64,000 nucleotides of DNA from Anodontia alba (GCA_964016985.1 OZ024828.1:11684610-11748609), one strand, 5' to 3'. Numbered from the stretch's first letter, positions 32,540 to 44,559 are shown. Notes: generated by a model not told the origin, from the letters alone. Made by a program: numbers and translations.

Positions 32540-34990
32540 ACAACTAGAGGTCCAAGTGGGTCAGAAATTGCTCACTTGGATTAGGCTGATCATGATACGT
32601 TACATTGTGCCGTGGCGGCCATCTTGGCTATCAGATCAGATTGCCTTTAGCAATCCAGAATCTGATGTTGTTTGAAGATTTTCAAGATATCCGCCATGGC
32701 TGCAATCTTGGATATTGGAGCTGAACGATTTTAGCGAGTCTGAATCCCCATGTCACCACGATGCTTCCCATCAAGTTTAGGTTCAATCTGACTTACGTTT
32801 TGGGAGATGTGGTGGCGGCAAACTTGGATATTGGAGCTGAACGATTTTAGCGATTCTGAATCTCCATGTCACCCCGAAGCCTCCCATCAAGTTTTGACTC
32901 GATCTGATTTACGGTTTGGGAGATTTGGTTTGAAGAATTTCAAGATGGCTGCCATGGCGGCCATCTTGGATATTGGAATAGAATGATTTTAGCAATTCTG
33001 ATTCTCCAACACCCCAGTGCTTCCCATCAAGTTTAAGCGCAATCAGACTTATCGTTCGGGAGCAGATATGATTTGAAGATTTTAAAGATGGCTGCCATGG
33101 TGGCCATCTTAGAGATCAGAAGGGAACCATTTTGGCAATTCTAAATCTCCATGTTGTCCCGATGCCTTTCACCAAGTTTCGGCTCCATCCGACTTACCTT
33201 TCGGGAGCAGATAACAAATGAATACTTTCAAGATGGCCGCCACCATGGATATCTAGCAAAATGATTCTAGAAATTCTGAATCTTCATGTCGCTCCAATGC
33301 CTCCAACCAAGTTTTGGCTCAGACCGACTTACCGTTTGGCATCTGAAGATATCAAGATGGCTGCCATGGTGGCCATCTTGGATATCGGAATGGAACGATT
33401 TTCTGAATTTTTATATCTCTTCGATGCCTCCCACCAAGTTTCAGCTCAAACTGACTTAAAGTTTGGCAGGAAAACTGGTTTGAAAAATTTCAAGAGGGCA
33501 CTTGGATATCGGAATGGAACAATTTTAGCAATTCTGAATCTCTATGTCACCCCAATGCGCCCCAACAAGTTTGGGCTCAATCCGACTAAGCGGTCGGGAG
33601 CAGATGTGGTTTAACGATTTTCAAGATGGACACCATGGCAGCCATCTTCGATATTGGAGCCGAACAACTTTAGCAATTCTGAATCACCATGTCCTCTGGT
33701 TGCCTCCCATCAAGTTTCAGCTCAACCCGACTTAAGGTTTGGGAGGAGATGTACATTGAACAATTTCAAGATGATCATCAACTGAAGATGGCTGCTGTGG
33801 CGGCCATCGTGGATATCATAACAACATGGTTTTAGCAATTCTGAACCTCAATGTCGCCCTAATGCCTTCCACCAAGTTTCGGCTCAATCCGACTTACCGT
33901 TAGGGATCAAATGAGGTTTGACGATTTTCAAGACGGCCAGCTTGGCAACCATCTCAGATATCGGAACAGAACGATTTAAACAATTCTGAATCTCTTTGAT
34001 GCTTCGATGTCCCCCATCAAGTTTCGGCTTAATCTGCATCACAGTTTGGGAGATGTCGTTTGAAGAAATTCAAGATAACCACCGTGATGCGAAGCATCGG
34101 AATTTCAGTATGGCTACCGTGAGAAGCATCGGAGCGACATCTGAATGGAATGATTTTAGCAGTTCTGAATCTCCAGCTCCCCATTGCCTCCCTCCAAGTT
34201 TCAGCTTAATACGTCTTACCATTCGGAAGCAGGTGTCGTTTCAAGATTTAAATTCAGCAATTTTAAATCTCCATGTCATCCCAATGCCTCCCAACAAGTT
34301 TGGGCTAAATCCTACTTAGGGTTCGGGAGGAGATGTGGTTTGAAGATTTTCGGATATCGGAAGGGAACGATTTTAGCAATTCTGAATCTCTATGTTGCTC
34401 CTATGCCTCCCATCAAGTTTCGGCTCAATCCGATTTACGGTTTGGAAGGAAATGTCGTTTGAAGATCTTCAAGATGGCCGCCGACATGGCGGTTATCTTT
34501 GGATATCGGAACAGAACGATTTTATCAGTACTAAATCTCGATGTGACCACAATGCCTCCCATTAAGTTTAGACTCAATCTGACAGGGTTTGGGAGCAGGT
34601 ATGACTTCAAGATGGCCGTCTTGTCTAGCGGAACAACAATTTTAGCAATTCTGAATCTCTATGTCGCTCCGATGCTTCTCAGAAAGTTTCAGCGCAATCC
34701 GACTACCGTTTGGAAGGAGATGTTGTTTGAAGAATCTTGGAGATAAGAACAGAACAATTTTAGCAATTCTGAATCTCTATGTCGCTCTGATGCATCCCAT
34801 CAAGTTTCAGCTCAATCCGACATGGTTTTGGAGATGTCGTTTAAAGAATTTCAAGATCGCCGCTTTAGCGGCCATCTTAGATATCGAAACGGCATGATTT
34901 TAGCAATTCTGAATCTCTATGTTGCTCCGATGCTTTCCGTCACGTTTCGGCTAAATCCAACTGATTTGGGAGATGTTGTTCCAGCTGAGC
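32540..34990 (+). repeat. Pearl/HINE-like array, ~145 bp units (type B)
   Basis: About sixteen units repeat GGCCATCTTGGATATCGGAA, ACGATTTTAGCAATTCTGAA, TCTCTATGTCGCCCCAATGC, CTCCCACCAAGTTTCGGCTC and AATCCGACTTACGGTTTGGG. The GGCCATCTTGGAT block is shared with type A. Frames on both strands here are repeat translations. Confidence 0.85.
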
Positions 34991-34995
34991 TAACA

Positions 34996-35085
34996 AGATA
35001 TGTGCGACCAGCAAGACTCAGATCGGCCTGCCCATCTGAGCAGTCTGATTAGAGCCTTCACTGATAGCATGAATCTTAGCATCCG
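34996..35085. repeat. Family E dispersed repeat
   Basis: ATGTGCGACCAGCAAGACTC then AGATCGGCCTGCCCATCTGA and its mirror CAGTCTGATTAGAGCCTTCA, directly after the type B array. Confidence 0.6.
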
Positions 35086-35174
35086 GGCTATCCAAAGAGG
35101 GATAGATGAGAACCAATGTCATACTGGGTGGATGTACTGGCTTAACTTGAGACCGCTGGTCACACAGGTCTTAA

Positions 35175-35395
35175 CCCTTTGGAGACTGGAGACCCCTAAA
35201 CGGGTAACTGGCAAACAGTGCAGATCCAGATCAGACGCTGCAGAATGCGCTGCGTCTGAACAGGGTCGCCCTTCTTTGCAAATAGTCAATCATTTTTCTT
35301 TAGTAATATCTACATCATATAGCCTGATATACATAAAATAAAAAATGTTCTCTTTCACTATATAGTGTGGGAGAATTTATTCAGTCTTTCATGGG
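35175..35395. mobile_element. PiggyBac-like MITE C, copy 2
   Basis: TTAA at 35171-35174, then CCCTTTGGAGACTGGAGACC. The right end is CTTTCATGGG before TTA. The palindrome has GATCAGACGCTGCAGAATGC. Confidence 0.75.
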
Positions 35396-35396
35396 T

Positions 35397-35692
35397 TACT
35401 GATTGTGTTGGGGTTTAACGACACGTCAAACCTTGTGGGTCATTTTGTGTCGTCTCCAAGGGGAAGGGAAAAATGAGATAGTAGAAGAGATGAAAGAGAG
35501 TAACAGGGAAGAAAGAGGAACGGGAATAAAAGTGAAGAAACAGAAAAAAAAAACAAAAAAAAAAAAAACATCCCCCTTCTACCCTTACCTGCTACAAGGA
35601 TAGCAGGCCTTGCCCAACTGTAAGCCAATATAAGTCCGACGCCCCGGTGATGTAAGATACACGACATCTTCGCACCACCCGACCACCCCCTC
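35397..35692 (-). mobile_element. SINE-2 copy
   Basis: The minus strand ends GGTTTGACGTGTCGTTAAAC then CCCAACACAATCAG. The A-rich middle has expanded at 35547-35570. It begins two bases from the end of MITE C copy 2. Confidence 0.8.
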
Positions 35693-36140
35693 TTTTAATG
35701 GGTTAATGTAGGTTTTGTCGTGCGATGGCTCAAATGTTAACAAAGAATTTAACCTTGACCTTTAGTCAGCAGTAGCAGCAGCAGCAAGATAATCTCTACT
35801 GATTTGCACCCATTCAGTAACCAAAACCAAATGTCAACAACTTCATGTGAAGATATTCAGAAACATAGGCAAAGAAAATTATTTAATGCAAGTCACTTGA
35901 TGCAAACAAATGTTTACAAAATTTCGGTGTTTCGTTTGACCTACACCTTTGCTCAGCAGCAGCAAAACAAAGTCTGCTGACCTATATCCGTCCAGTATAT
36001 ATAATTCTATGTCACATTGACTGGTAGTGTTGGGAGCTGGCCAGAATTTCATAGTCAATGATTGGTTTTGTAAAAGTCGCTGATCATCAATAAGAGACTT
36101 GTTATGTAGTGTTTCACTTTCTAATGTTTTTCCTTTAATA
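35693..36140. other. No recognisable feature
   Basis: Intergenic sequence with a short AGCAGCAGC run near 35770. It holds a weak similarity pair of GACCTTTAGTCAGCAG and GACCTACACCTTTGCTCAGC, perhaps units of a decayed array. Confidence 0.4.
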
Positions 36141-36167
36141 ATCATGTAAGTTGATTATATGGGTAAC

Positions 36168-36262
36168 AGAGCCAAACTGCCCAACTGTAAGCCAATGTCA
36201 GTCGGTCGCCCCGGTGACGTAAGATATACGACACCTTCGCACCACCCAACCATCCCCTATCC
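36168..36262 (-). mobile_element. SINE-2, 5' fragment
   Basis: Only the head region is present: GGTTGGGTGGTGCGAAGGTG to CCAACTGAAATTGG-like sequence. It is inserted at the left edge of a type C array. Confidence 0.6.
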
Positions 36263-38578
36263 CTTTGACAAAGAGCCAATGTGAAATCTGGTGAAATTTG
36301 GTCAGAGAAAAGGACATTTATATATAATACGATTTTATACATGTATATAGCCAAGAGGCAAGGGCAGATAACCCCCAGGGTACAACATTTTGATTGAAAC
36401 TAAAAAAATGTTTTCTACTTGAATCAAACATTGTAAGTTTTAGCCGTTAGTCTTTAATACATTTTGAGAAAATGATTTTTCAAAAATCTGTATAGGAACA
36501 CAAATTTGACAGTGCCATAAGAAAGCCATCCTAGGATCATCATCTGATCTTTGGTAGGCCTAGTCCCCGATGCCAAAGATTCAGTCTCAAAGCTTTCTTG
36601 GTTCTGGAGAGAAAAAGATTTTTGTGTTTTAACCGTATTTGGGCATGGTGGCCATCTTGTGTAACGGTGGAATGTTTGACAAATTGTTAATATCGCTTCA
36701 ACAGAAGGCCCCGTTTGCAATCTGGTGAAAATTGGCCACGCAGTTTCAGAGAGGAAGATGCTGAAGGTAACAGGATTTTGTACCTGTATATAGCCCAGGG
36801 GGCAAGGGCAGATAATTTGGTGGGGGGATTTGGATTATAACTACGGCAAAAAAGATTTACTACATTGTAAATTTCAGCCACAAGTCTTTAAAACATTTTA
36901 AGAAAACGATTTTTCAACATTTTCCCCATACAAAAGTATGGGAACACAAATTTGACCTTGCCGTAAAAAAGGTCAAAGGTAATCCTAGGGTCATAATTTG
37001 AACAAACTTGATAGACCTAGAGTCCCCCGATGCAACATATGAAGATTTAGCCTCAAAAAAAAGTAAGAGACAAGCTTTCAAAGCTTTCTTGGTTCTGGAG
37101 AAGATTTTTAAGTGTTTTTACCATATATGGGTATGGCAGCCATCTGACTTAACGGACCGTGACCATTTGTATAAATTTTCAGTTCCCCTTTAACACAAGG
37201 CTCAACATGGAGTTCGATTGATTGATTGATTGTGTTGGGGTTTAAGACATGTCAACCTTTGTGGGTCATTTTGTGTCGATCCCAGAGAAAGGAAGAAGAG
37301 ATAGAAGAATCAGCAGAGGAGATAAAAAAGAGGGACAGAGGAGAAAGAGTACGAAAGTGAAGAAACAGAAGAAATAAAAACATTCCCCCTCTACCCTTAC
37401 CTACTACAAGGACAGCAGGCCTTGTCCAACTGTAAGCCAATATCAGTTGGACGCCCCAGTGACGTAAGATACAAGACATCTTCGCCACACCCGACCAACG
37501 CCACATAAAGTTTAAAAGAAATTGGCCCAATACTTTCAGAGAAGACGTTTAAAGATATGATTTTATATATGTATATAGCCCAGGGCCAAGGGCTGATAAC
37601 CCCGTGGTGACAACAGTTTTATCGTAACTCAAAGGGTTTGCTACTTTGATCATACATTGTAAATTTCAGCCATTAGCCTGTAATACATTTTGAATGATTT
37701 TTCAATATTTTCCCATACAAATGCATACAGACGCAATTGTGACCTGGCTGTAAAAAGGTCAAAGGTCAACCGAGGGTCATCATTGATCAAACTTGGTAGA
37801 CTTCGGGTCCCTGATGCAACATACTAAGATTAAGCCTCAAAGCTTTCTTGGTTCTGGAGAAGAAAATTTGTGTTTTTACATATATGGGCATGGCGGCCAT
37901 CTTAATGGACCATCACCATTTTCATAAATTTCCAGCACCCCCCCCCCCCCCCCACCCCTTAACACATGGCTGCACATGGTGTTTGAAGAAAACTGGCCCC
38001 AGCGGTTTCAGAGAAGACATTTAAAGATCACACGATTTTATACATGTTTATAGCCCTTAGATTAGGGCAGATAACCCGGGGGTCAAAATTTTTATTGTAA
38101 CTGAAAGGGTTTGCTATCTTGATTATACATTGTAAGTTTCAGCCAAGTGTCTTTAATACATTTTGAGAAAACGATATTTCAATATTTTCCCCATACAAAT
38201 GCATAGGGACGCAAATTTGACTGTGCCGTAAAAAGCTCAAAGGTCAACCTAGGGCCATCATTTGAACAAATTTGGTAGACCTTGAGTCCCCGATGCTATA
38301 TACCAAGATTCAGCCTCAAAGCTTTCTTGATTCTGGAGAAGACTTTCTTGATTCTGGAGAAGTGTTTTTATCATATATGTGCATGGCAGCCATCTTACTT
38401 AGCGGACCGTGACCATTTGTACAAATTTTCAATCCCCCTTTAACATAAGGCTCCACATGAAGTTTGAAGAACTTTGGCCCAGGGATTTCAGAGGAGGTCG
38501 TTCAATGGTGTGAACGGACAACAGACGAGGGACGGAGAGTGATCACAATAGCTCATCCTTCTGCTAAGGTGTGCTAAA
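36263..38578 (+). repeat. Helitron-like array, ~480 bp units (type C), second block
   Basis: About five units, better preserved than at 30845. It has a poly-C run at 37938-37955 and is interrupted by the SINE-2 copy at 37222-37502. The 3' end has GACAACAGACGAGGGACGGA, GTGATCACAATAGCTCATCC and GCTAAAAC. Confidence 0.8.
37222..37502 (-). mobile_element. SINE-2 copy within the type C array
   Basis: The 3' tail on the minus strand is AATCAATCAATCAATC, three to four CAAT-type repeats, after CCCCAACACAATC. The head is CGTTGGTCGGGTGTGGCGAA. Confidence 0.85.
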
Positions 38579-38904
38579 ACTATATCACATTTCCTTTGCC
38601 ATATTTATTTAATTATACAAATGTTCTAAAATTTCCTACACCAAAATTTCTGACAAATGCATATGTAAACATTGTAGACCTAGATAAGACTGCTCCACTA
38701 TTAAGTGTATTTTAAGAAAAAAAAACTGCATAAAAAGCAAAATTAAGGCCAAAAAAGTATGGAATAAAGTGTTCGAAATTTTAGGAGATTATGTCTGAAT
38801 GTGATACTCATGACAGAAAATGTGATTAAGCATCGTTATTAATTTTGTGATAAAGATTTGCGCTGTGCGTAAAGTTCTAATTGCAAGGAATACAAGGCAA
38901 ATAT
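38579..38904. other. No recognisable feature
   Basis: AT-rich intergenic sequence without recognised gene or repeat. Confidence 0.5.
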
Positions 38905-39143
38905 GTATCATACGTCCTAAACTCTGATCAAGTCCTCTAAGCAGTTAACTAGTACTTTGTGCACATCCTTTTGCCAGTAACTGACAATTGCTCTTTTCGA
39001 ATCTGCAGAATGGGGAGAATGACATTAATAATTATTTCACGACCTATCTCCACGAAAATTATGTGGTCGAGCTGCGATCGAACTAGCAACCCCTGGATCT
39101 GCAGTCAGATAGCTACCAGTAGTGCAATGGAGCCCAGCTGCAG
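38905..39143 (-). mobile_element. tRNA-derived SINE-1 copy, 3'-truncated
   Basis: Read on the minus strand it contains a head similar to tRNA (GGGCTCCATTGCACTACTGG) and a GGGGTTGCTAGTTCGATCGC stretch as the B-box. The conserved body is GACAATTGCTCTTTTCGAAT in the plus sense. The tail end is missing. Confidence 0.65.
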
Positions 39144-39654
39144 GCAAAGGAGTTCGGTATCCCAAAATTTATGGTAAATACAGTACTACCCTTACCTGGT
39201 GATCTTGATTAAATTGCTTCCATTGTTTTGTAACATTCTTTATTTTCCCTGTGTAAGGCCCAAACTATGTGGACTAGCCAGCCTGCATATTTGTACAACC
39301 TTCACGGTTTGTACATGCAAACATTGTACCATGCCCAAATGAAACCATGAATTAAATTAGAAATTATATACAACAGCACAGATGCAGACCAGCTGAGTCC
39401 GAGTTCATAGCTCCAGGTTATTGCTCTGTAAATGAGTGATGCAAAGCATATACAGATGTCTCAGTCCGGGTTCGAATTTTCAAAAGTATATAGGTGATAT
39501 AATACGTTCTAATTTGAATGGCATCCGTATGTTAGAACAGCATAATGTTAGTGACCGAAACATTTTATTAGAAATAGAAAAGAGCTCCGCAAGCGGAGGC
39601 GTTATACGCCCGTGGCAAGTAATAAGATGTAGCTCATAAACTGACTCCTGTTTA

Positions 39655-39935
39655 ATTCAGTGCTCCGGAATGTAAACTGTAATTTTCAAAGGGGCATAAC
39701 TCTGCCAATATTTGGTGTACTGTAACCTCGAAATAATATGGGCTGCTCCACCTCATCATGTAACTATTTATAAGTTTCAGCTTGATCGCATGTAAACTGT
39801 AGGAGTTAGTCGGAAACAAAAAAAATTACAGAAATTTTCAAAGGGGTATAACTCTGCTAATATTTCTTGGACTGTAACATAGAAACAATATGCGCTACTC
39901 CACATCATGGTCTAACTTAACAGGGGTGGGAATAA
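39655..39935 (+). repeat. Type D array fragment
   Basis: Two units with TTTGGTGTACTGTAACCTCG. It is split from its 3' end (41330-41362) by an unrelated GGGGTGGGAATAATAATTCA piece and the mariner at 40018. Confidence 0.7.
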
Positions 39936-40017
39936 TAATTCAACAAAATTGCTGAAAATGTCCATACCCACTAACCTCCTCCCCGCCACCCCCCACAAAA
40001 ATACAAGATTTTATATA

Positions 40018-41304
40018 CGAGGGGAGTTCAATAAGTTCGTAGAACTTGGGGTTTAACTCACAGATTGGAAGATGGTTTCAACATTATTTTTTCAATATAA
40101 TCCCCCTTTACTTCAATGCATTTGGCCCACTTTTCTTTTAAGCAGTCTGTGCCTTTGAAATAGTCGTCTATTTGGTCCTCAAACCAAGCCTCTGTAGCAG
40201 CCTTGAGCTCATCATCGTCCTAAAATCTCGTTCCACGCAAGTGGGACTTCAAACTTCGAAACAGATAATAATCACTTGGGGCCAGGTCTGGACTGTATTG
40301 CGAGTGATTTAACTGCTCGAACTTGCACTCACGAATAGCCGCTTGTGCAACTCTGGACTTGTGCACAGGGGCATTATCATGCAAAAGAAGGACACCAGCA
40401 GCTAGTTTTCCCCTTCGTTTTTCTTTAATAGCAACACTTAATTGTTTAATGACATTGGCATAGTATTCTCCTGTAACTGAAGTACCAGCAGGCTTGTAAT
40501 CTATCAATATAATCCCTTTGGAGTCCCAAAACACCGTGGCCATTACCTTGCTGGCTGATGGTTGGGTACGAAATTTCTTAGGTGGGGTGAGCCAGGGTGC
40601 TTCCATTGCATGGACTCTTTTTTAGTATCTGGGTCCCAGTGGTGAAGCCAAGATTCATCTGTTACAAGACGAGTGTGAAAGTCTTCTGGATTGGCATTGT
40701 ACACTTCTAGAAGTTCTTCACTTGACTCCACCCTTTGCTGACGATCTTGCATGTTCAGGTTTCTGGGTACCCACCTGGCAGATACTTTTGACAGGCCTAC
40801 ATGTTCATGGATTATAGTGTAAACACTTCCATTAGAAATACCACATTCTGAAGCAAGTTCGGCAACTCTGATTTGGCGATTGTTTAGCACAAGTCACTCA
40901 ACACGGTCGATCAGCTCCTGGCTGATGACATCAGCAGGGTGACCTGGCCTTGGGTCATCTTCTAAGGAGTCTCGCCCACGTTTAAATTCTGCTGACCACT
41001 TTGCCACTGTGGAATACTTTGGGCTACTATCACCATACACATCAGCTATGCGCCAATGGATTTCTTTGGCCGTTGCACCCTCCTTAGTGAGGAACTATGA
41101 CTGCTCTGAACTCAATATTCCGACTTTCCATTTTTGCCTATGGGTATAGGTTTTCAAACAAAAAGTAAGAGCAAAAAATGTACGTGTTGACTGAACGGCT
41201 GTTATCATTCAACTGACAAGGTTTACATTGCACAAAAATGAAAAAAGAAATCTTGAATTGTACAGAAAAAGTCCGAGTTCTACGAACTTATTGAACTACC
41301 CTCG
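40018..41304 (-). mobile_element. Mariner-type transposon 2, full length, mutated
   Basis: The 1287-bp element has inverted ends CGAGGGGAGTTCAATAAGTT and CGAGGGTAGTTCAATAAGTT, with TA on each side. The transposase is on the minus strand in overlapping frames: 40543-40890 with VTDESWLHHWDP (first Asp) and 40220-40606 with LLLHDNAPVHKS and YSPDLAPSDYYLF. The last two Asp are 34 residues apart. Breaks are a frame change near 40600, a stop at about 40218-40220 before the C-terminal part, and a broken N-terminal region (40891-41150). Its ends and catalytic blocks differ from those of the first mariner, so it is a separate lineage. Confidence 0.92.
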
Positions 41305-41365
41305 TATGTATGTAGCCAACGTGAAACCATAATACCCCACCACTATTGTGTGGCAGGGTATAAAA
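41305..41365 (+). repeat. 3' end of a type D element
   Basis: TACCCCACCACTATTGTGTG then GCAGGGTATAAAA, the usual hairpin and tag of type D elements. Confidence 0.6.
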
Positions 41366-41739
41366 ATCAACTATAGCTTAGGTGTACAGCCTGCCTCATT
41401 GACGCCTGTGCCTCAGCTTAGTCTCCAGCAATGAAAAATGGCATCTGGCATGCCCGCTGGCTAGATCATGTCAGTATCAATTTGTATGCAAAACATTTTC
41501 ACTATATTACTGACAATTCAAGGAGTCATAGCTAATTCCTTGCTAATGTACCACAGACTCACAGGTAGATTATAATGCACTCTTCAAAAGTCAACTTTTT
41601 GGTCAACTGTCTTTTCTGTGGGTCATGCAATGCAACATGAGGAATAGACTATTATAACATGTAGACAACATTGAACAAAGGCCCAGATCAGTCTAACCTG
41701 GGCCTAGGTTGTCAGCTCAGAAACTACTTAATACTGTCA

Positions 41740-41960
41740 AATAAGTGCGTTTTTGACTTTTAAGGCCCTCTCAATACTGTTAAGGTTATGTCAAGCCCGT
41801 CAGTTAACATAGAACTGCTTTCTTAAATTAGAGGAAGGGAAAGAATTACTGTAGAAATGATAAATTTTCATGTTAGTTACGTGACTGAGCTGGGAAGTTG
41901 AACTTGTGACCCCCTAGATCTGCAGTTAGACACACTACCTACTGAACTAAGAACCCTGCA
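41740..41960 (-). mobile_element. tRNA-derived SINE-1 copy, degraded
   Basis: The order AAGGTTATGTCAAGCC, GGAAGGGAAAGAATTACTGT, GACCCCCTAGATCTGCAG follows the family order, but the body is shortened. Confidence 0.6.
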
Positions 41961-42339
41961 ATGATCCACAGATGTGCTGCTGACTGCATGCATGCCATTG
42001 GACTGGCAAAGATCCACTGAAAGTCTGGCCTATTTCCTAACACTACTATTCAGCATCTTTTTGTCTTTTTACTCTCTTAATAACATACCATGCTTAGGAC
42101 TTCTAATAATACTTGAAGGAGGGTTTAGAATAATATTCACAGAGGTGCTTCCATTGAGTATCCACCACTCAGATGTATGATTTTATAAAGAATAAGACAA
42201 AATTATCCGCAAGTTAACATCAAATTTTAAAACGCAAATCATAACTGCAAACAACTCATTTATTTATTTACTTTTTAATTATTTTTCACAGGAAATAAGT
42301 CTTAACATTTCATGTGAGTCAGGGAATTTCAAGACTTAA
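41961..42339. other. No recognisable feature
   Basis: AT-rich sequence. AAATAAGTCTTAACATTTCA near 42294 resembles one arm of the palindromic family at 53022, but the hairpin is not complete. Confidence 0.4.
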
Positions 42340-42905
42340 TCTCTAAGAACAATACGAACAACAAGACGGCAGTCTGAAGAGCAGCTATATCCCACCCCAT
42401 CTTCATCTGTAACCTTGACTTGAGTCCTCGTGATTGAAACATAAGTTTTGCGTAAAGTCTTACAGAGGTGATCATTCGACTAATTGAAATTCTTTCAGGG
42501 GTAAAGGAGATATGAAACGGACAGGTTATCAAAGGTTCAAACACGTGACCTTCACTTTTGACTGACCTTGAGCCTGCAGATTGAGTCAGGGTTCTGCACA
42601 TCATCTCACTGAGCCAAGCATCTGTCCAAAATTTAATGAAAATCCTTCCAGGGGCAGAGATATGGAGCGGGCACAAAATTAAAGGCTCAAACTCGTGACC
42701 TTCATTTGTGACCTTGGCCTTAGCCTAATGACCTTGAGTTGGCATGGTTGAGTTATGGGTTCTGCGCATTGTCTCACCGAGGTGAGCATTTGATAGGTTT
42801 AATGAAAATCTTTCAAAGGGTTTTGGAGATAAGGAATGGACATAGACAAACAGATGCAGACCATTCCTATAATCCCCTCTGCACTACTTGGCGGGGGATT
42901 AATAA
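42340..42905 (+). repeat. Array of ~190 bp units ending CCTCTGCACTACTTGGCGGG
   Basis: Two to three units contain CTTTCAGGGGTAAAGGAGAT, GACCTTCATTTGTGACCTTG and GGTTCTGCGCATTGTCTCAC. The right end has GACAGATGCAGACC-like sequence and a hairpin around CCCCTCTGCACTACTTGGCG. It probably belongs to the same Helitron-like supergroup. Confidence 0.6.
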
Positions 42906-43117
42906 AATAAAATGTCAATTGCTATAACTATTGCTTGGGGCTAAAGGAGTTAACAAGTCCTCTTTAAGTGGGCATACTTCTTTACTTCACAAAATATTAG
43001 CAACATTAAACAGCAGTCAGTGAGTTTTGAAACCAGAATATATACATAATCATATGTACAAAAATAGGAACACATATGGTATGAACACATCATTTGCAAT
43101 TTGAGATCGATACATAG

Positions 43118-43311
43118 CACTAGTTAAGGTGCTTTTTTCAATCCAAAAGTAGTGATTTTTTTCTTATTTCTCAACAAAAACATATGTTGTGGGCACTCAT
43201 TAGAAGCGCCTCGCTGAGGCACTTCTAATGAGTACCCACAACATACGTTTTCGTGGAGAAATAAGAAAAATATTTACCAGATACCCTCTAGATACCTTAT
43301 CTAGACCTATG
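43118..43311. mobile_element. Palindromic MITE (TIR ATAGCTCCAGATAAG), copy at 43.1 kb
   Basis: The left end is TTAAGGTGCTTTTTTCAATC and the right end CCTTATCTAGACCTATG. The centre is a ~105-base palindrome from TTCTTATTTCTCAACAAAAA to its mirror, around GAAGCGCCTCGCTGAGGCAC. Confidence 0.8.
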
Positions 43312-43483
43312 TGACGATATATTCCTAGATCTGCAAGATGCGTTTTTCTACTGATGGTATTTTTCATTTAATAGATCTCCACAAAAAATAAACTCTGTAC
43401 ACCCATCAGAATTGTCCAGGCAATTTTCACGAGTATCCACAATATGCATTTCATGGGAGAACTAATACAACGTATATAGTTTT

Positions 43484-43676
43484 ACAGGTCCAGGTGATGC
43501 GCTTTTTTCAACCAAAAAGTATTGACATTTTTCTCATTTCTCAACTAAAAACTATTTTGTGGGTACTCATTAGAAGCGCCTCAGGGAGGCCCTTCTAATG
43601 AGTACCCACAATATGTTTTCATGGAGAAGTAAGAAAAATATTATGTGGAAGCCCCCTCTTATCTGGAGCTATGCAG
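43484..43676. mobile_element. Palindromic MITE (TIR ATAGCTCCAGATAAG), copy at 43.5 kb
   Basis: GATGCGCTTTTTTCAACCAA to CTCTTATCTGGAGCTATG. The palindrome around GAAGCGCCTCAGGGAGGCCC is nearly intact. Confidence 0.8.
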
Positions 43677-43906
43677 TTGTCTGGTGAAGTCCCTCTCCCG
43701 CGAGTAAGAAAAAATGGTATAGTCTTGTCAAACTTGACAAATATCGACTTAAAATTCTGTATTTTGTCAAAAAAAAAAAAATGCTCTGGTCCTGTGACAT
43801 GATGAATTTGATTTTTTTGTTGTTTTTTTTTCTGTTTTTCTTTATCCTTTTTACTAATTCACTTTCGTCTTTCACATATGATATGACTTTCACAAACAGT
43901 TCACCT

Positions 43907-43912
43907 TTTATT
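43907..43912 (-). terminator. MCM2 polyadenylation signal
   Basis: AATAAA on the minus strand, 49 nt after the MCM2 stop codon. Cleavage is expected 10-30 nt further left. The two palindromic MITEs at 43.1 and 43.5 kb therefore lie just outside the transcript. Confidence 0.65.
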
Positions 43913-43960
43913 ACTAGTCATATTTTAGCACTATATGTGTCTCTTTGTTCAAAATGATCC

Positions 43961-44071
43961 TCAAACACTCTGTACAATCATTTTCCTCTTTGTATCATGG
44001 GTGAATTTGTTGCTCCTGAAGATGTCACTGTCATAGAATGAAGACAAGTTGTGGATATTGATCTGTCTTGC
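43961..44071 (-). CDS. MCM2 terminal exon
   Basis: After the acceptor TTTTTCAG it reads [18 protein letters not shown], then [18 protein letters not shown] and TGA: 36 codons. It completes the C-terminal winged-helix region of MCM2, continuing the DLADK of the previous exon in phase 0. The final residues differ from the aromatic-ended C terminus recalled for many MCM2 proteins. It is too short for a simple ORF scan and was found by family pattern. Confidence 0.93.
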   Translation of the reverse strand, partial: ARQINIHNLSSFYDSDIFRSNKFTHDTKRKMIVQSV

Positions 44072-44103
44072 CTGAAAAATTACAGAAAAACTCAGCCACA
44101 ACA

Positions 44104-44530
44104 TCATAGAATGTACCCTCAGACATGTGCGCCCGGAGAAGATTCAAATAATTGATTGACTGTTAAGCTTATACGGCCCAGTCAACCCATTAAGGTCACG
44201 TCTAGTTAGTCAGTTTACTTAACCACACATTTTCCTGGGCAGGTTTAGTCCTCTAAGCTGATAACCAGTATTTGTGCACATTCTTTCGCTAGAAACAGAC
44301 AAATGCCCTTCTTGAATCAGTGGAAGGGAGAGAATGACCGAAGAAAATATTTCATGATCAATCTCTACGAAAGACTGTCGTCAGTCCCAGCAGGGATCCA
44401 ACCCCCTACCTCCTGATCTCCAGTCGGAAGCTCATCCGACTGAACCACATAGGCCGGCCAAAGATTCTGATCTGCCTGTGCAGTCTGATCATCTTTACTG
44501 GGCACGTTTTAAATAGCCAAGGATGCGAAG
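44104..44530. repeat. Family E repeat split by a SINE-1 insertion
   Basis: GTACCCTCAGACATGTGCGC and GGAGAAGATTC lie left of the SINE; AAGATTCTGATCTGCCTGTG and TTTACTGGGCACG lie right of it. The repeated AAGATTC marks an approximate target duplication. Confidence 0.7.
44149..44462 (-). mobile_element. tRNA-derived SINE-1, full-length copy
   Basis: On the minus strand it begins GGCCTATGTGGTTCAGTCGG then ATGAGC (A-box region) and has GGGGGTTGGATCCCTGCTGG (B-box region), as in a tRNA. A conserved body follows with CATGAAATATTTTC and GGGCATTTGTCTG, then GGGTTGACTGGGCCGTATAA and a short AATCAAT tail. A family E repeat is interrupted with a repeated AAGATTC on both sides. Confidence 0.85.
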
Positions 44531-44559
44531 TTTCTTCCTGTTGACAAAGACGACTAATT

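Noticed and set aside
33261..34897. Chain of plus-strand frames that might be a repeat protein gene
   Set aside because: They are successive readings of type B units, with frames shifting from unit to unit and stops in each.
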